Source of the DNA: Thermococcus sp. JdFR-02
GTDB taxonomy: Archaea; Methanobacteriota_B; Thermococci; Thermococcales; Thermococcaceae
Direction of reading: 5' to 3'
DNA length: 40,529 nt
Assembly (NCBI GenBank): GCA_002009975.1
Contig: MTLP01000032.1
Span: 127,443-167,971 of the forward strand
In this document: one piece after another, positions 1-8,732 of the stretch
Numbering within the stretch: the stretch's first letter is position 1
Layout of the letters: every line of letters begins with the position of its first letter
Notes under the pieces: model-generated
Seen by the model: only the letters and a program-made list of their open reading frames with translations
What the model was told of the DNA's origin: nothing
Databases searched by the model: none
Position numbers and translations under genes: made by a program

Positions 1-164
1 CCTGCCATTAAACCAGTTCCCAAGTGTATAAAACCACTAATCTCAAAACCAATGTAGTGTTGTAGAGGAACACCATTCTCTAACAACTGCTTCAAATCTT
101 CAACTGTTAGAACCTCTTCCACTGGTTTTCTTATAATCAAGTTTAGTCTCTCTTCAATATTCAT
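1..164 (-). CDS. tyrS: Tyrosyl-tRNA synthetase, N-terminal fragment (cut by window edge)
   Basis: Reading the minus strand from ATG 162-164 gives about 54 residues beginning [14 protein letters not shown] and containing the segment [18 protein letters not shown]. This matches the N-terminus of archaeal class I tyrosyl-tRNA synthetase; the HLGTG stretch is the archaeal form of the HIGH signature that binds ATP. The enzyme charges tRNA-Tyr in the cytoplasm. A strong ribosome binding site (GGTGGTGAT on the minus strand, about 165-175) sits directly before the ATG and decides the start. The rest of the gene lies beyond base 1. The start region is divergent from the gene at 409. Confidence 0.93.
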   Translation of the reverse strand, partial: MNIEERLNLIIRKPVEEVLTVEDLKQLLENGVPLQHYIGFEISGFIHLGTGLMA

Positions 165-197
165 AACATCACCACCTTAAGCCAAAGACGTCTTAAC

Positions 198-206
198 CCT
201 TTAAGT
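198..206 (-). promoter_or_regulatory. Putative TATA box of tyrS
   Basis: Minus-strand ACTTAAAGG lies about 37 nt upstream of the tyrS ATG. That would place transcription start near 177 and give a short leader containing the GGTGGTGAT ribosome binding site. Based on pattern and distance only. Confidence 0.45.
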
Positions 207-364
207 CTTTTACGTTAATGTTGAGAGTGAAATACTCGACAAATTTAATTCTAAATCGACTTTCAGATGATTTAAAATTTGACTTTCATATGTTAAGCTC
301 ATTCATGCTCCCTTTAGTAATAATAAAGGCATTTGGGATTATTCTAAGTCAATGGTGTCATAAC

Positions 365-373
365 ATTTATAAC
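365..373 (+). promoter_or_regulatory. Putative TATA box of the CGP-CTERM gene at 409
   Basis: ATTTATAAC is centred about 40 nt before ATG 409, so transcription would start near 394, just ahead of the GGTGA ribosome binding site at 399-403. Upstream, 258-292 holds two copies of GACTTTCA (258 and 281, 23 nt apart) and 311-329 holds a 6-bp inverted repeat CCTTTA/TAAAGG; either could be a regulator site. Confidence 0.45.
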
Positions 374-408
374 TATGATGTTTACTAAAATTTTATTTGG
401 TGAATACC

Positions 409-1548
409 ATGAGGAAGTTTGCCATAATTTTGTTAGTACTAATGTTTTTTGGAGCTTTTAGTTTTGTATTTGCAAGTGCTACAACGGTAGCAGTAGACTT
501 AGCACATGGTGAAAACGACAAATATCTCGCAAGCGATGCTATTGATAGGGATACAAATGAAACTTTAGCACACGGAATTGTTAAGACCATAACAGATGTA
601 AAATGGGGCTATTTTGGCGATCCAACACAAGCAGATGTCCTTGGGATAACACATCTTGGAGAAAAGATAACTGCAGATGCTTTAAAGAATGTTGACGTAT
701 TAATTATTGGACAGCCTTCAAGTCCCTTTGAACCAGATGAAGTCCAAGCAATTGCTGAGTGGTTTAAGCAGGGTGGAAAGGTCCTTTGGGTTGCTGGAGA
801 TAGCGACTATGGTAGCGGTGTTCAAGTCCAAGATGTTGTAAACTCAATTCTTGATCAATTAGGTGTCGGCAAGTTAAGACTTGACCTCTGTTCAGTTGAA
901 GACCCAGTTAGCAATGCGGGTAGGGGTTATAGAGTAGTCGGTGTTGCCAACCCAGATGAAAACACACCAGGAAGAGCATTAATAGTTTCAGGATTCACAA
1001 AAGGTGGAAAGGTTCTCTATCACGGTCCAGGTGTAGTTGCATGGGTAGATGAGAACGGAAACTGGCAACAATTAGTTGATGGGAACGTTCCAGAGAATGT
1101 TTACAGAATCGTCAAGACAACAGAAAACGGACAAATCGTTGAGAACAACGACCCACCAGCTTACGCCTACTTAGCTGGTGATACTGGAGTTTTCACACTC
1201 CTAGCAGCTGAAGTTATTAAATTTGGAGACAAGCAAAGCGTGTTAATCGTTAGCGGTGAATCACCCTATGGTGACTACGAGCCAACATGGTCACCAAAGT
1301 ATCACGGAGTTCCATTGGATGGTCCAGTCTTCGTTAGCAATATACTTCACTGGGCAATAGAACAAGCAAGCAAAGTTGAGCAACCAATCCCAACAGTAAC
1401 TGTTACCGAAACCGTAACCAAGACCGTCACTGAGACAGCCACCGAGACAGTAACAGAAACAGTCGAAGCTCCAGCTAAGGGTGTTTGTGGTCCTGCTGCA
1501 TTGCTTGGACTAGCACTAATACCACTGCTTCTAAGAAGAAAGAAGTGA
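409..1548 (+). CDS. CGP-CTERM surface protein with GldG/IFT52-like domain
   Basis: This 379-residue protein has an N-terminal signal peptide (residues 1 to about 22), a globular domain, a Thr/Glu-rich stalk (about 331-358) and a C-terminal tail starting CGPAALLG at residue 360, followed by a hydrophobic segment and RRKK. That tail is the CGP-CTERM sorting signal known from Thermococcales, so the protein is probably anchored outside the cell. The globular part contains NVDVLIIGQPSSPFEPDE and GGKVLWVAGDSDYG, which resembles the Rossmann-like (class I glutamine amidotransferase-like) domain of DUF4350/GldG/IFT52 proteins; no catalytic Cys is evident. I chose ATG 409 over an upstream TTG at 397 because GGTGA at 399-403 fits it. 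It precedes an ABC import operon and may help capture the solute, which is inference. Confidence 0.8.
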   Translation: MRKFAIILLVLMFFGAFSFVFASATTVAVDLAHGENDKYLASDAIDRDTNETLAHGIVKTITDVKWGYFGDPTQADVLGITHLGEKITADALKNVDVLIIGQPSSPFEPDEVQAIAEWFKQGGKVLWVAGDSDYGSGVQVQDVVNSILDQLGVGKLRLDLCSVEDPVSNAGRGYRVVGVANPDENTPGRALIVSGFTKGGKVLYHGPGVVAWVDENGNWQQLVDGNVPENVYRIVKTTENGQIVENNDPPAYAYLAGDTGVFTLLAAEVIKFGDKQSVLIVSGESPYGDYEPTWSPKYHGVPLDGPVFVSNILHWAIEQASKVEQPIPTVTVTETVTKTVTETATETVTETVEAPAKGVCGPAALLGLALIPLLLRRKK

Positions 1549-1565
1549 AATTTCTCCCTTTCAAT

Positions 1566-1585
1566 CCTTTATTTTTAACATTTTC
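1566..1585 (+). terminator. Putative T-rich terminator after the CGP-CTERM gene
   Basis: A T-rich tract (CTTTATTTTTAACATTTTC) lies 18-37 nt after the stop codon. Archaeal terminators are commonly oligo-T tracts without a hairpin. It is followed at once by a new TATA box, suggesting separate transcription of the binding-protein gene. Confidence 0.4.
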
Positions 1586-1594
1586 ATGAAACAA

Positions 1595-1605
1595 AAATTT
1601 AAAGA
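1595..1605 (+). promoter_or_regulatory. Putative TATA box of the ABC binding-protein operon
   Basis: AAATTTAAAGA is centred about 40 nt before the GTG start at 1640. It would place transcription start near 1626, immediately before the ribosome binding site AGAGGTGATT (1626-1635). Confidence 0.5.
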
Positions 1606-1639
1606 GCTTTTTGTTAAACTTCATCAGAGGTGATTAACG

Positions 1640-3082
1640 GTGAAGAAAAACCTCGCTTTGCCTATAATTATGCTACTTTTGGTTAGTGTCATTGCAGGAT
1701 GTATTGGGGGAGGTGAAACTCCCACTACAACAACACCTGGAACTTCCGAAACAACTGCTTCAACAACCCCCACTGAAGAAATAAAGAGAGAGCCAACAAA
1801 GCTCGTGATTTTAACAAGACATGATACCACAATCCAGATGTTGGTGAAACAACAGTTTCTAAAAAGCGAAATCGCGAAAAAATACAACATAGTTGACCTA
1901 ATATTTAGAAATGCTCCTGCATCACAATGGAAAGTTTTCATTGAGAGAGGACAAGCTGACATAGGTTGGGGTGGAGGACCAACGCTCTTTGATGACCTCT
2001 TTAAGCAAGGATACCTAGCTCCAATTGACGATCCTCAAGTTTTGGGACTACTCGGTACTGACATACAGGAGAGCATTGCTGGAATGCCAATGGTAAGGAA
2101 AGGAGATGATGGAAAAGTTTATTGGATTGCCGCAGCATTGTCTTCCTTTGGTTTCACAATCAACAAGGATGTTTTAGCTAGATGGAACTTACCAGCTCCA
2201 GAAAAGTGGGAAGACATAGCAAGTGAAACCTTTGCCATTGATCCCCCACAAGTTGGAATTGCTGATCCAACAAGAAGTACCTCAAACACAAGGATTTACC
2301 AGATTATCCTCCAAGCCTTTGGATGGGAAGAAGGTTGGAAGGTATTAACAATAATCGCGGCAAATTCAAAGATTTATGACGCAAGTGATGCAGTTAGAGA
2401 AGCTGTAATTGCTGGAGATATAGCGGTTGGAAATACGATTGACTTCTATGGTTACACTGCAATGAAGCTCAACCCATCTTGTGTCTATGTAGTTCCAAAA
2501 GGAGAGAGTGTCATCAATGGTGACCCCATTGCTCTGTTAAAGAGTACAAGAAATAAAGAAGCAGCACAGGCATTCATTTATTGGGTATTAACCGAAGGAC
2601 AAAAAGTTTGGTTAGATGAGAACATTAACAGAATGCCAGTCAATCCAAAGATATTTGACACACCAGAAGGGCAAAAGAGACCAGATTTGAAGAAAGCTTA
2701 TGAGTTAACACTAAAGACTCAAGGAATTCAATTTGATGATGCAAAAGCTTTAGCAACTGAGAAAGCTTTGCAATACTACTTTAAGGCTACCTTGGTTGAT
2801 GCAAGCCAAGAACTACACAGAGCATGGGTTGCATTGGTTAAAGCTTACAAGCAAGGTAAGATAAGTAAGGACAGATATGAGCAATTAAGGGCTATGCTCC
2901 TAGAACCCATAAAGTTTAAAGACCCAGACACCGGTAAAATCGTGACTTTCACAGAAGAATATGCGGCAAAGATAAATGATAGACTAGTTAAGGATGCTTC
3001 ATTTAAAGACCAATTAATGCAAGAATGGAGAGATGCTGCAAGAGAAAAATACAATAGAGTATTAGCGGAGGTGCAAGGATGA
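1640..3082 (+). CDS. ABC transporter substrate-binding lipoprotein (AfuA/iron-type family)
   Basis: This 480-residue protein starts with a lipoprotein signal; the lipobox is VIAGC with Cys21, followed by a Gly/Thr-rich linker. The mature part has the layout of type II periplasmic binding proteins of the iron/anion (AfuA, FbpA, PhnS-like) group: a first lobe with LVILTRHDTTIQMLVKQQF, then GQADIGWGGGPTLFDDL, and hinge-like segments such as VYWIAAALSSFGFTINKDVL. The GTG start is chosen because AGAGGTGATT ends a few bases upstream. It overlaps the permease gene by 4 nt (ATGA), so the two are translationally coupled. The ligand cannot be told from sequence; iron, phosphorylated compounds or other small anions are possible. 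The surface phosphoesterase further down the locus favours a phosphorus-containing solute (inference). Confidence 0.88.
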   Translation: MKKNLALPIIMLLLVSVIAGCIGGGETPTTTTPGTSETTASTTPTEEIKREPTKLVILTRHDTTIQMLVKQQFLKSEIAKKYNIVDLIFRNAPASQWKVFIERGQADIGWGGGPTLFDDLFKQGYLAPIDDPQVLGLLGTDIQESIAGMPMVRKGDDGKVYWIAAALSSFGFTINKDVLARWNLPAPEKWEDIASETFAIDPPQVGIADPTRSTSNTRIYQIILQAFGWEEGWKVLTIIAANSKIYDASDAVREAVIAGDIAVGNTIDFYGYTAMKLNPSCVYVVPKGESVINGDPIALLKSTRNKEAAQAFIYWVLTEGQKVWLDENINRMPVNPKIFDTPEGQKRPDLKKAYELTLKTQGIQFDDAKALATEKALQYYFKATLVDASQELHRAWVALVKAYKQGKISKDRYEQLRAMLLEPIKFKDPDTGKIVTFTEEYAAKINDRLVKDASFKDQLMQEWRDAAREKYNRVLAEVQG

Positions 3083-4914
3083 GAATAAGCAAATGGAGTG
3101 AAAAACTCTTTGGGACTCCCTTGTTTGAGCCCCTTGTTGCCTTTTCTTTTCTATTTCCGTTATTGTACTTAGTTGTGTTTTTAATTGTTCCCGTCTTAGC
3201 AATGCTTTTTATAGCCTTCACCTATGAAGGTAATTTCTCACTTCACTGGTTTAAAAGCATCTTAGGATCAAGCTATTACATACAGCTCCCTCCACAGGGA
3301 GATTTTGTTACTAAACAGGTAACCGCGACTGGTGAGACCATATATTTAATTAGGGGAATAGATTTTGGGGTTATAATCAACTCCTTAGTCGTCGCATTCT
3401 TTGTAACTCTATTGGCTTCATTAATAGGAACCATCTTCGCATTTGTGATGGCAAGATATGATTTTAAAGGAAAGAACTTCTTTAGAATTGCCTTGTTTAT
3501 TCCCCTTTTAGTCACTCCCTTTGTGAACGCATATGTAATTAAAAGAATGTTCATAGAATATGGTCTTGTGAATTTCATCCTTCATGACATCTTCCAAATT
3601 CCCTTTAGGATTAAAATAGATGGTTTAGTTGGTGTTGCCTTAGCTCAGGCAATGGCTTACTATCCAATAGTTTATCTAAACGCTTATGCAAGCTTCATTA
3701 ACATAGACCCAACTTTGGAGGAACAAGCAGAGAACTTGGGAAGTAAGAGCTTTCACTTATTTAGAACAGTGACATTTCCCTTAGCTCTGCCTGGCATAGC
3801 GGCTGGAGCAACCTTAGTATTTATATTCAGTTTGGAAGACCTAGCAGCTCCAATAGTTTTCCATGGTGATCCTTTAGCAAAGAAATTGATGTCATTCCAA
3901 ATATTTAGCAAATTCATCAGCGAATTTGGTGAAAGAAGTCCAGAAATAGCTGCTTTATCAATTATTATGCTCACTTTAGCCATTCTAGCGTTCTTAGGCA
4001 TTAGAAAATACGTTAGCCTAAGGCAGTATGCGATGCTCAGCAAAGGTGGAAGATGGAAACCAAGGGTAAGTGACCCAAGACCATGGCAGAAGGTTATAAT
4101 TTACGTGCTTTTATTGCCACTCTTATTGTTCACAATATTTCCACAAATCGGCGTTGTTCTCCTAGCTTTCTCAAAGCAATGGAGTGTTACAGTTCTACCA
4201 CACGGTTTCACCACAAACTACATCAAAGAGATGATAATAAATCCAGACGTTAGAAGATATATTGTAAACAGCTTAGTCTATTCAGGTTCAGCAGTCATTT
4301 TAATAATCTTGCTTGCAGTAACCTCTTCATACGCTGCTGGAAGATTTAAAGGCGCATTAAGTCCAGTGTTGGAAAGTATCGTCATATTGCCAATTGCCGT
4401 TCCAGGTATAGTTGTTGCCATGGGATACTTTTACTTCTTCTCAAACCTATTCCCCAACACAATCTTAGACCCAGTGAGCATTACATTTAATCCAGCATTC
4501 GTGCTCATACTTTCCTATTCAATTAGAAGACTCCCATTCGCAGCACGTTCTGTCTATGCTGGATTGCAACAAGTGCACGTGTCATTAGAGGAATCATCTC
4601 TAAACCTTGGTGCATCGAGATGGAAAACTATAACTGGAATACTGCTACCATTAATTTCGCTGAACGTCTTTGGCGGTGGAATGCTAAGCTTTGTCTATGC
4701 GATGAGCGAGACAAGTACAAGTATTACCCTAGGTTCGATTGCAATAGAAAAAGCTCCAATAACGGCGTTTATGAAAGATATAATGCTCTCAGCGGCAGGA
4801 AGTGTTAATATTGCGGCAGCGTTGGGTGTGCTGTTAATTACAGTCCAAATAATTTCAATAGTTGTTGTTAACATAATAACCAAGCAAAGATATGCCTTCA
4901 TAGGTTTAACATGA
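3079..4914 (+). CDS. ABC transporter permease, two fused permease domains
   Basis: This 611-residue integral membrane protein contains two binding-protein-dependent transport permease domains in one chain, as in AfuB/FbpB-type transporters. Each half carries an EAA-like loop that contacts the ATPase: LEEQAENLGSKSFHLFRTVTFPLALPG in the first half and LEESSLNLGASRWKTITGILLPL in the second (both abbreviated matches to the EAA...G motif). About 12 hydrophobic segments are visible. A ribosome binding site GGAGGTG is at 3067-3073, within the end of the binding-protein gene. The fusion means one chain can supply the whole transmembrane channel, with the ATPase encoded 9 nt downstream. Substrate is unknown for the same reason as for the binding protein. 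Confidence 0.9.
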   Translation: MRISKWSEKLFGTPLFEPLVAFSFLFPLLYLVVFLIVPVLAMLFIAFTYEGNFSLHWFKSILGSSYYIQLPPQGDFVTKQVTATGETIYLIRGIDFGVIINSLVVAFFVTLLASLIGTIFAFVMARYDFKGKNFFRIALFIPLLVTPFVNAYVIKRMFIEYGLVNFILHDIFQIPFRIKIDGLVGVALAQAMAYYPIVYLNAYASFINIDPTLEEQAENLGSKSFHLFRTVTFPLALPGIAAGATLVFIFSLEDLAAPIVFHGDPLAKKLMSFQIFSKFISEFGERSPEIAALSIIMLTLAILAFLGIRKYVSLRQYAMLSKGGRWKPRVSDPRPWQKVIIYVLLLPLLLFTIFPQIGVVLLAFSKQWSVTVLPHGFTTNYIKEMIINPDVRRYIVNSLVYSGSAVILIILLAVTSSYAAGRFKGALSPVLESIVILPIAVPGIVVAMGYFYFFSNLFPNTILDPVSITFNPAFVLILSYSIRRLPFAARSVYAGLQQVHVSLEESSLNLGASRWKTITGILLPLISLNVFGGGMLSFVYAMSETSTSITLGSIAIEKAPITAFMKDIMLSAAGSVNIAAALGVLLITVQIISIVVVNIITKQRYAFIGLT

Positions 4915-4923
4915 GGTGAGATT

Positions 4924-5988
4924 ATGGTTGAAGTCAAACTCAAAGATGTTGTCAAAACCTTTGGAGAAACAGTTGCGTTAAAGGGAGTAGATTTAGAAAT
5001 AAAGCATGGAGAGCTATTTACATTGCTTGGACCTAGTGGTTGTGGTAAGTCAACTACTTTGAGAATCATAGCTGGTTTAGATTTCCCAGACAGGGGAGAA
5101 ATATGGTTTGACGACAGTGAAGTGACATATCTAAGCTCAAGCGAGAGAGGAGCAGTTTTGGTTTTCCAAAACTATGCGTTATGGCCCCATATGACAGTTT
5201 ATGACAACATAGCCTATGGTTTGAAAGTCAGGAAGCTTCCTAAGAGTGAAATAGATAAAAAAGTCAGATGGGCTTTGGAATTAGTTAAACTCGAAGGTTT
5301 TGAGGATAGATACCCAACACAGCTAAGTGGTGGACAGCAGCAGAGAGTTGCAATTGCTAGAGCCTTAGTTGTCGAACCAAAGCTTCTCCTTTTAGACGAA
5401 CCTCTCTCAAACTTAGATGCAAAGCTTAGGCTCGAAATGCGTTCAGAGATTAGGAGAATTCAAAGAGAGCTTGGAATCACCGTTATATACGTTACCCACG
5501 ACCAAGAGGAAGCAATGGCAATAAGCGATAGAATCGCTGTGATGAACATTGGAAATATTGAGCAAGTTGGAACACCTAGAGAAATCTACGAACAACCAAG
5601 AACAGAATTTGTCGCATCATTTATGGGTAAAACCAACGTTATTCCAGCTAAAGTGGTTGAAAGAGAGGAGAATAAGGTTACTGTTGAGTTTGAAAGCTTT
5701 AGACTTGATGGACTAACATACAACGAAAAGAACGACAATGTGGTCATAGTTATTAGACCAGAGCGTATAAGCTTACATCCAATAGAAAATGCGGTTACTT
5801 TAACGGGCAAAGTTGATCTTATAGAATACTATGGATTCTTCATTGAAATCGTTGGCCTCTTTGGAGAAAAGAGGATCATAGCAAGAACAATAAGTGACAA
5901 GGACATTAAAGGTTTAAAACCTCAAGGAGAGGTTACCTTCTATATTAACAGGGAAGACATATTAGTTTTGCCAAGACAACAGCTATAA
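4924..5988 (+). CDS. ABC transporter ATP-binding protein (AfuC/PotA/MalK family)
   Basis: This 354-residue ATPase powers the permease encoded just upstream. Walker A is GPSGCGKST (residues 36-44), the Q-loop is FQNYALWPHMTV, the ABC signature is LSGGQQQR, Walker B is LLLLDEP followed by LSNLDA, and the H-loop is VTHDQEEA. After about residue 235 comes a TOBE-type C-terminal domain, as in iron, polyamine, sulfate and sugar importers. The start ATG 4924 has GAGGTGAG a few bases upstream. Family resemblance alone does not separate iron from other anion importers. Confidence 0.93.
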   Translation: MVEVKLKDVVKTFGETVALKGVDLEIKHGELFTLLGPSGCGKSTTLRIIAGLDFPDRGEIWFDDSEVTYLSSSERGAVLVFQNYALWPHMTVYDNIAYGLKVRKLPKSEIDKKVRWALELVKLEGFEDRYPTQLSGGQQQRVAIARALVVEPKLLLLDEPLSNLDAKLRLEMRSEIRRIQRELGITVIYVTHDQEEAMAISDRIAVMNIGNIEQVGTPREIYEQPRTEFVASFMGKTNVIPAKVVEREENKVTVEFESFRLDGLTYNEKNDNVVIVIRPERISLHPIENAVTLTGKVDLIEYYGFFIEIVGLFGEKRIIARTISDKDIKGLKPQGEVTFYINREDILVLPRQQL

Positions 5989-6019
5989 CCTTCTCTTTAC
6001 CCATTATTTTGGTGATTTT

Positions 6020-6628
6020 ATGAAGGATATTTTTGAAGAGGGAAAAGTATACGAAGTTTTGCTTGTTACCAAGAGCAATGTAACCCCCATTGGAGTTGTT
6101 AGAAAGGGCAATAAATTTCATTTTAAGCTCTTTGGTGGGAAAAGCTTTCAGGAGATTAAAAATTCACCTTTTGCTGTACTTCATGTAATTCAGGATGTTG
6201 AGCTTTTAATCAAAGCAGCTTTGAACATGGAGTTAAATATAGAGTTTGAAGATGCAAAAACAGTTCCAATCAAGAGAATTAAAGGAATGCCAGCTACAAT
6301 TGAGGGTAAAGTGGAATGGAAAGAAGAGCAGTGGAAAGATGAACTTGGAGAAACGAAAGTTCTAAGTTGTGTTTTAACTCCCACATATCAGGAGATGTCT
6401 CTTATTCCAATAAAACCTCTAAGCAGGGCAGATTACGCACTTTTAGAGATGGGAGTTCTTTTGACTAGACTTTTTGTTGCTACAAGGAAGAATAAGGTTG
6501 ATCTTGCGAGGAAGATATATTCAAAAATTTGGGAAAACTATCAGCTTTACAAGCATTTAGGTGGAAAAAGTGAACTTGCTGAAAAAATTATCGGTCTAAG
6601 TGTGATTTCCGTGAGATGGAACACATAA
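6020..6628 (+). CDS. DUF447 family protein (FMN-binding split-barrel-like)
   Basis: This 202-residue cytoplasmic protein starts KDIFEEGKVYEVLLVTKSN, followed by PIGVVRKGNKFHFKLFGG, a layout I recognise as DUF447, an archaeal family related to flavin-reductase/split-barrel proteins. No enzyme activity is firmly established for the family. The ribosome binding site GGTGA (6011-6015) fits ATG 6020. It lies 31 nt after the transporter ATPase and could be co-transcribed with it; its C-terminus is a helical segment (about 135-200). A link to the transported solute is suggested only by position. Confidence 0.7.
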   Translation: MKDIFEEGKVYEVLLVTKSNVTPIGVVRKGNKFHFKLFGGKSFQEIKNSPFAVLHVIQDVELLIKAALNMELNIEFEDAKTVPIKRIKGMPATIEGKVEWKEEQWKDELGETKVLSCVLTPTYQEMSLIPIKPLSRADYALLEMGVLLTRLFVATRKNKVDLARKIYSKIWENYQLYKHLGGKSELAEKIIGLSVISVRWNT

Positions 6629-6683
6629 TGTCAATCTTTAAACGCTTGTTATTGATTTATTCACAAATTTGTGTTGGAGTAAG

Positions 6684-6696
6684 GTTTTATATTTTA
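6684..6696 (+). promoter_or_regulatory. Putative TATA box of the metallophosphoesterase gene
   Basis: GTTTTATATTTTA is centred about 37 nt before ATG 6727, which would put transcription start near 6714 at the GGTGG ribosome binding site. It supports the shorter start at 6727 rather than an in-frame ATG at 6616. Confidence 0.5.
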
Positions 6697-6726
6697 ACAA
6701 CGCAATTTTTCTTTTGGTGGTATCTA

Positions 6727-8727
6727 ATGAGAAAGGCACTTGCATTGCTTTTGGTGTTTATGACTTTCTCTTTAATTCAAGTGGTTCCAATAAAAGCAGA
6801 AGTTTTTCCAATGGATGTTGTGACTTTCCCTGCTACCGGAAGTCCAGCAATAGCAAAGCCTGGAGAGACGATAACATTACAAGTAGCGGAAGGCGTCGAG
6901 ATAACTTCACTTTCGATAATCTCAATCCTAAATGGTCCCTATGAACTTCCAATAGTTAAAAAAGAAGGCACTAGTATAATAGCTAAAATACCAGAAAATG
7001 TTGTTCCAGATGCATACTTCCTGCAAGTTAAGTCAAATAAAGGGGAAGTCATAATTCCCAATGGTGTTTGGGTTCTTGAAGAATATCCAAAGGTTCTCAG
7101 GATTGCACATGGAAGTGACTTACACGTGACAAGTGGAGCAAAAGTCGGTTATGTGAAGGGAGAGCAGTTCTGTAGAAGCATCTTCAAATGTGGAGAAGGT
7201 GCAATTCCACTAAATAGCTACGTAGCAACAGACAGCTTTTACACATACTGGGCAATGAAAGATGTGGATGTTATTGTAGCAACTGGAGATGTTGTAGATA
7301 CAGCTGGTGATTCAAAAGGATACCAATTACTTGTAGATACTATTGAAAATGCTGTTGCTGCTGGAAAGCCAGTCATAGTCATAAAAGGAAACCACGATGA
7401 TCCACCCCAGTACTATGCAAAGCTTATTGGTCCAAAATACTTTAATCTGACAATTGGAAAGTTCTTAATTATTGGACTAGATAGCAGAGGAGAAGAAGCT
7501 CATCCAGATATGGCTCAGTTAAACTGGATGGAAAAAGTTTTGGAAGCTAATCCAGACAAAATACCCATTATTTTGGTACATCATCCCTATTGGTACACAA
7601 CTCCAGAAGGAAGAAGTGGAAAGATTGAAGGATACAGCGTCTTTGATGATTGGGAAACAATTGCCCCATGGGTAAGCTGGTATTGGATCGGAGGTCCTGA
7701 GAGAAAAAGTGAGGACATTGCAAAGCGTTTCTTGGAGGATGTTGAGAAATACAACATCAAACTTGTCTTATCTGGTCACGTTCACGCAGATTATGTACAA
7801 GTTTACATTGACAAGAATGGAAATAAGCACTGGTTTGTCACTTCAACTACAACTGGAGCACCAGATAAGAGAGAAGAAAACAATTGGTACGGTTCAAGAA
7901 TAGTTGAGATCGACGAGGAAGGAAATGTGAGATTGCCAGGAATTGAAGAGATGTTTGGAACAATATTTGGACCTTTAAGCTCTTATCCAGTTCCTCAAGA
8001 GTTCATGGTAATTAGAAAGACAAGCGACTTTGGATCAGCGGTTAAGTTCATAAACGGATTAGAGGAAATCAGCGGAAAATTTGTTTTGGTTGTTCCAGAG
8101 GGAGCAAAAGTTGATGACTCTGCTACAACTGTAAAATACAAGGTCTTAGGAGAAAGGACAATTGGAGATAAGCACTACATGCTCTTTGAGATAACGATTC
8201 CAAAGGGAGAGAGCCAATTGGTTGTTAGCAAAGGAAAGGACACCAAAAAACCAGAGATTAGCATAGCTTACACCTCCCCATCAAAACCAGTAAAAGGAAG
8301 ACCCTTCAAGGTTTACTTTAAAGCAACGGATAATTTAGGAATAAAGGATGTCTACATTGAAATTGAAGTAAACGGAGAGGTTAAGAGATATCCGGGAGAA
8401 CCAACAAAAGGAGATCCAAAGGGAGAATTCTTCCTAGCCCAAGTACCTGGCGTTAAGTCAGATAAATACATAATAAGAGCCGTCGCAATAGACTTCTATG
8501 GAAATAAAGCCACTGCAGAAAAGGGAATAGGAATGGAAGTAACAACTACAACGACGGCAAAACCAGAGCAAACCGTGACTGAGACAGTAACTGAGACGGT
8601 TACCGAAACTACGACTACAACTACAACGGTTACTGAAACTACAACAGTTCCAGCTAAGGGTGTTTGTGGTCCTGCTGCATTGCTTGGACTAGCACTAATA
8701 CCACTACTCCTAAGAAGAAAGAAGTGA
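6727..8727 (+). CDS. Secreted calcineurin-like metallophosphoesterase with CGP-CTERM tail
   Basis: This 666-residue protein has a signal peptide (1 to about 24), an N-terminal beta domain, a calcineurin-like phosphoesterase domain (about 125-380), an Ig-like domain (about 510-610), a Thr-rich stalk and the CGP-CTERM tail (Cys647). Metal-site motifs are complete: SDLH (130-133), GDVVD (from 187), GNHDD (from 221), HH (285-286) and GHVH (350-353). It should hydrolyse phosphate esters at the cell surface. ATG 6727 is preferred over in-frame ATG 6616 because GGTGG (6716-6720) and a TATA box precede it, and the signal peptide begins there. It ends only 5 nt from the convergent helicase gene. Its last 79 bases are nearly identical to those of the gene at 409. 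Exact substrate unknown. Confidence 0.88.
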   Translation: MRKALALLLVFMTFSLIQVVPIKAEVFPMDVVTFPATGSPAIAKPGETITLQVAEGVEITSLSIISILNGPYELPIVKKEGTSIIAKIPENVVPDAYFLQVKSNKGEVIIPNGVWVLEEYPKVLRIAHGSDLHVTSGAKVGYVKGEQFCRSIFKCGEGAIPLNSYVATDSFYTYWAMKDVDVIVATGDVVDTAGDSKGYQLLVDTIENAVAAGKPVIVIKGNHDDPPQYYAKLIGPKYFNLTIGKFLIIGLDSRGEEAHPDMAQLNWMEKVLEANPDKIPIILVHHPYWYTTPEGRSGKIEGYSVFDDWETIAPWVSWYWIGGPERKSEDIAKRFLEDVEKYNIKLVLSGHVHADYVQVYIDKNGNKHWFVTSTTTGAPDKREENNWYGSRIVEIDEEGNVRLPGIEEMFGTIFGPLSSYPVPQEFMVIRKTSDFGSAVKFINGLEEISGKFVLVVPEGAKVDDSATTVKYKVLGERTIGDKHYMLFEITIPKGESQLVVSKGKDTKKPEISIAYTSPSKPVKGRPFKVYFKATDNLGIKDVYIEIEVNGEVKRYPGEPTKGDPKGEFFLAQVPGVKSDKYIIRAVAIDFYGNKATAEKGIGMEVTTTTTAKPEQTVTETVTETVTETTTTTTTVTETTTVPAKGVCGPAALLGLALIPLLLRRKK

Positions 8728-8732
8728 TTTTC

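Noticed and set aside
1624-1962. Minus-strand reading frame antisense to the binding-protein gene
   Set aside because: It lies wholly within a well-supported gene and shows no ribosome binding site or recognisable domain; similar antisense frames elsewhere were rejected for the same reason.
6616-6726. N-terminal extension of the metallophosphoesterase starting at ATG 6616
   Set aside because: The extension would sit in front of a normal signal peptide and spans a TATA box and ribosome binding site; it also overlaps the DUF447 gene.
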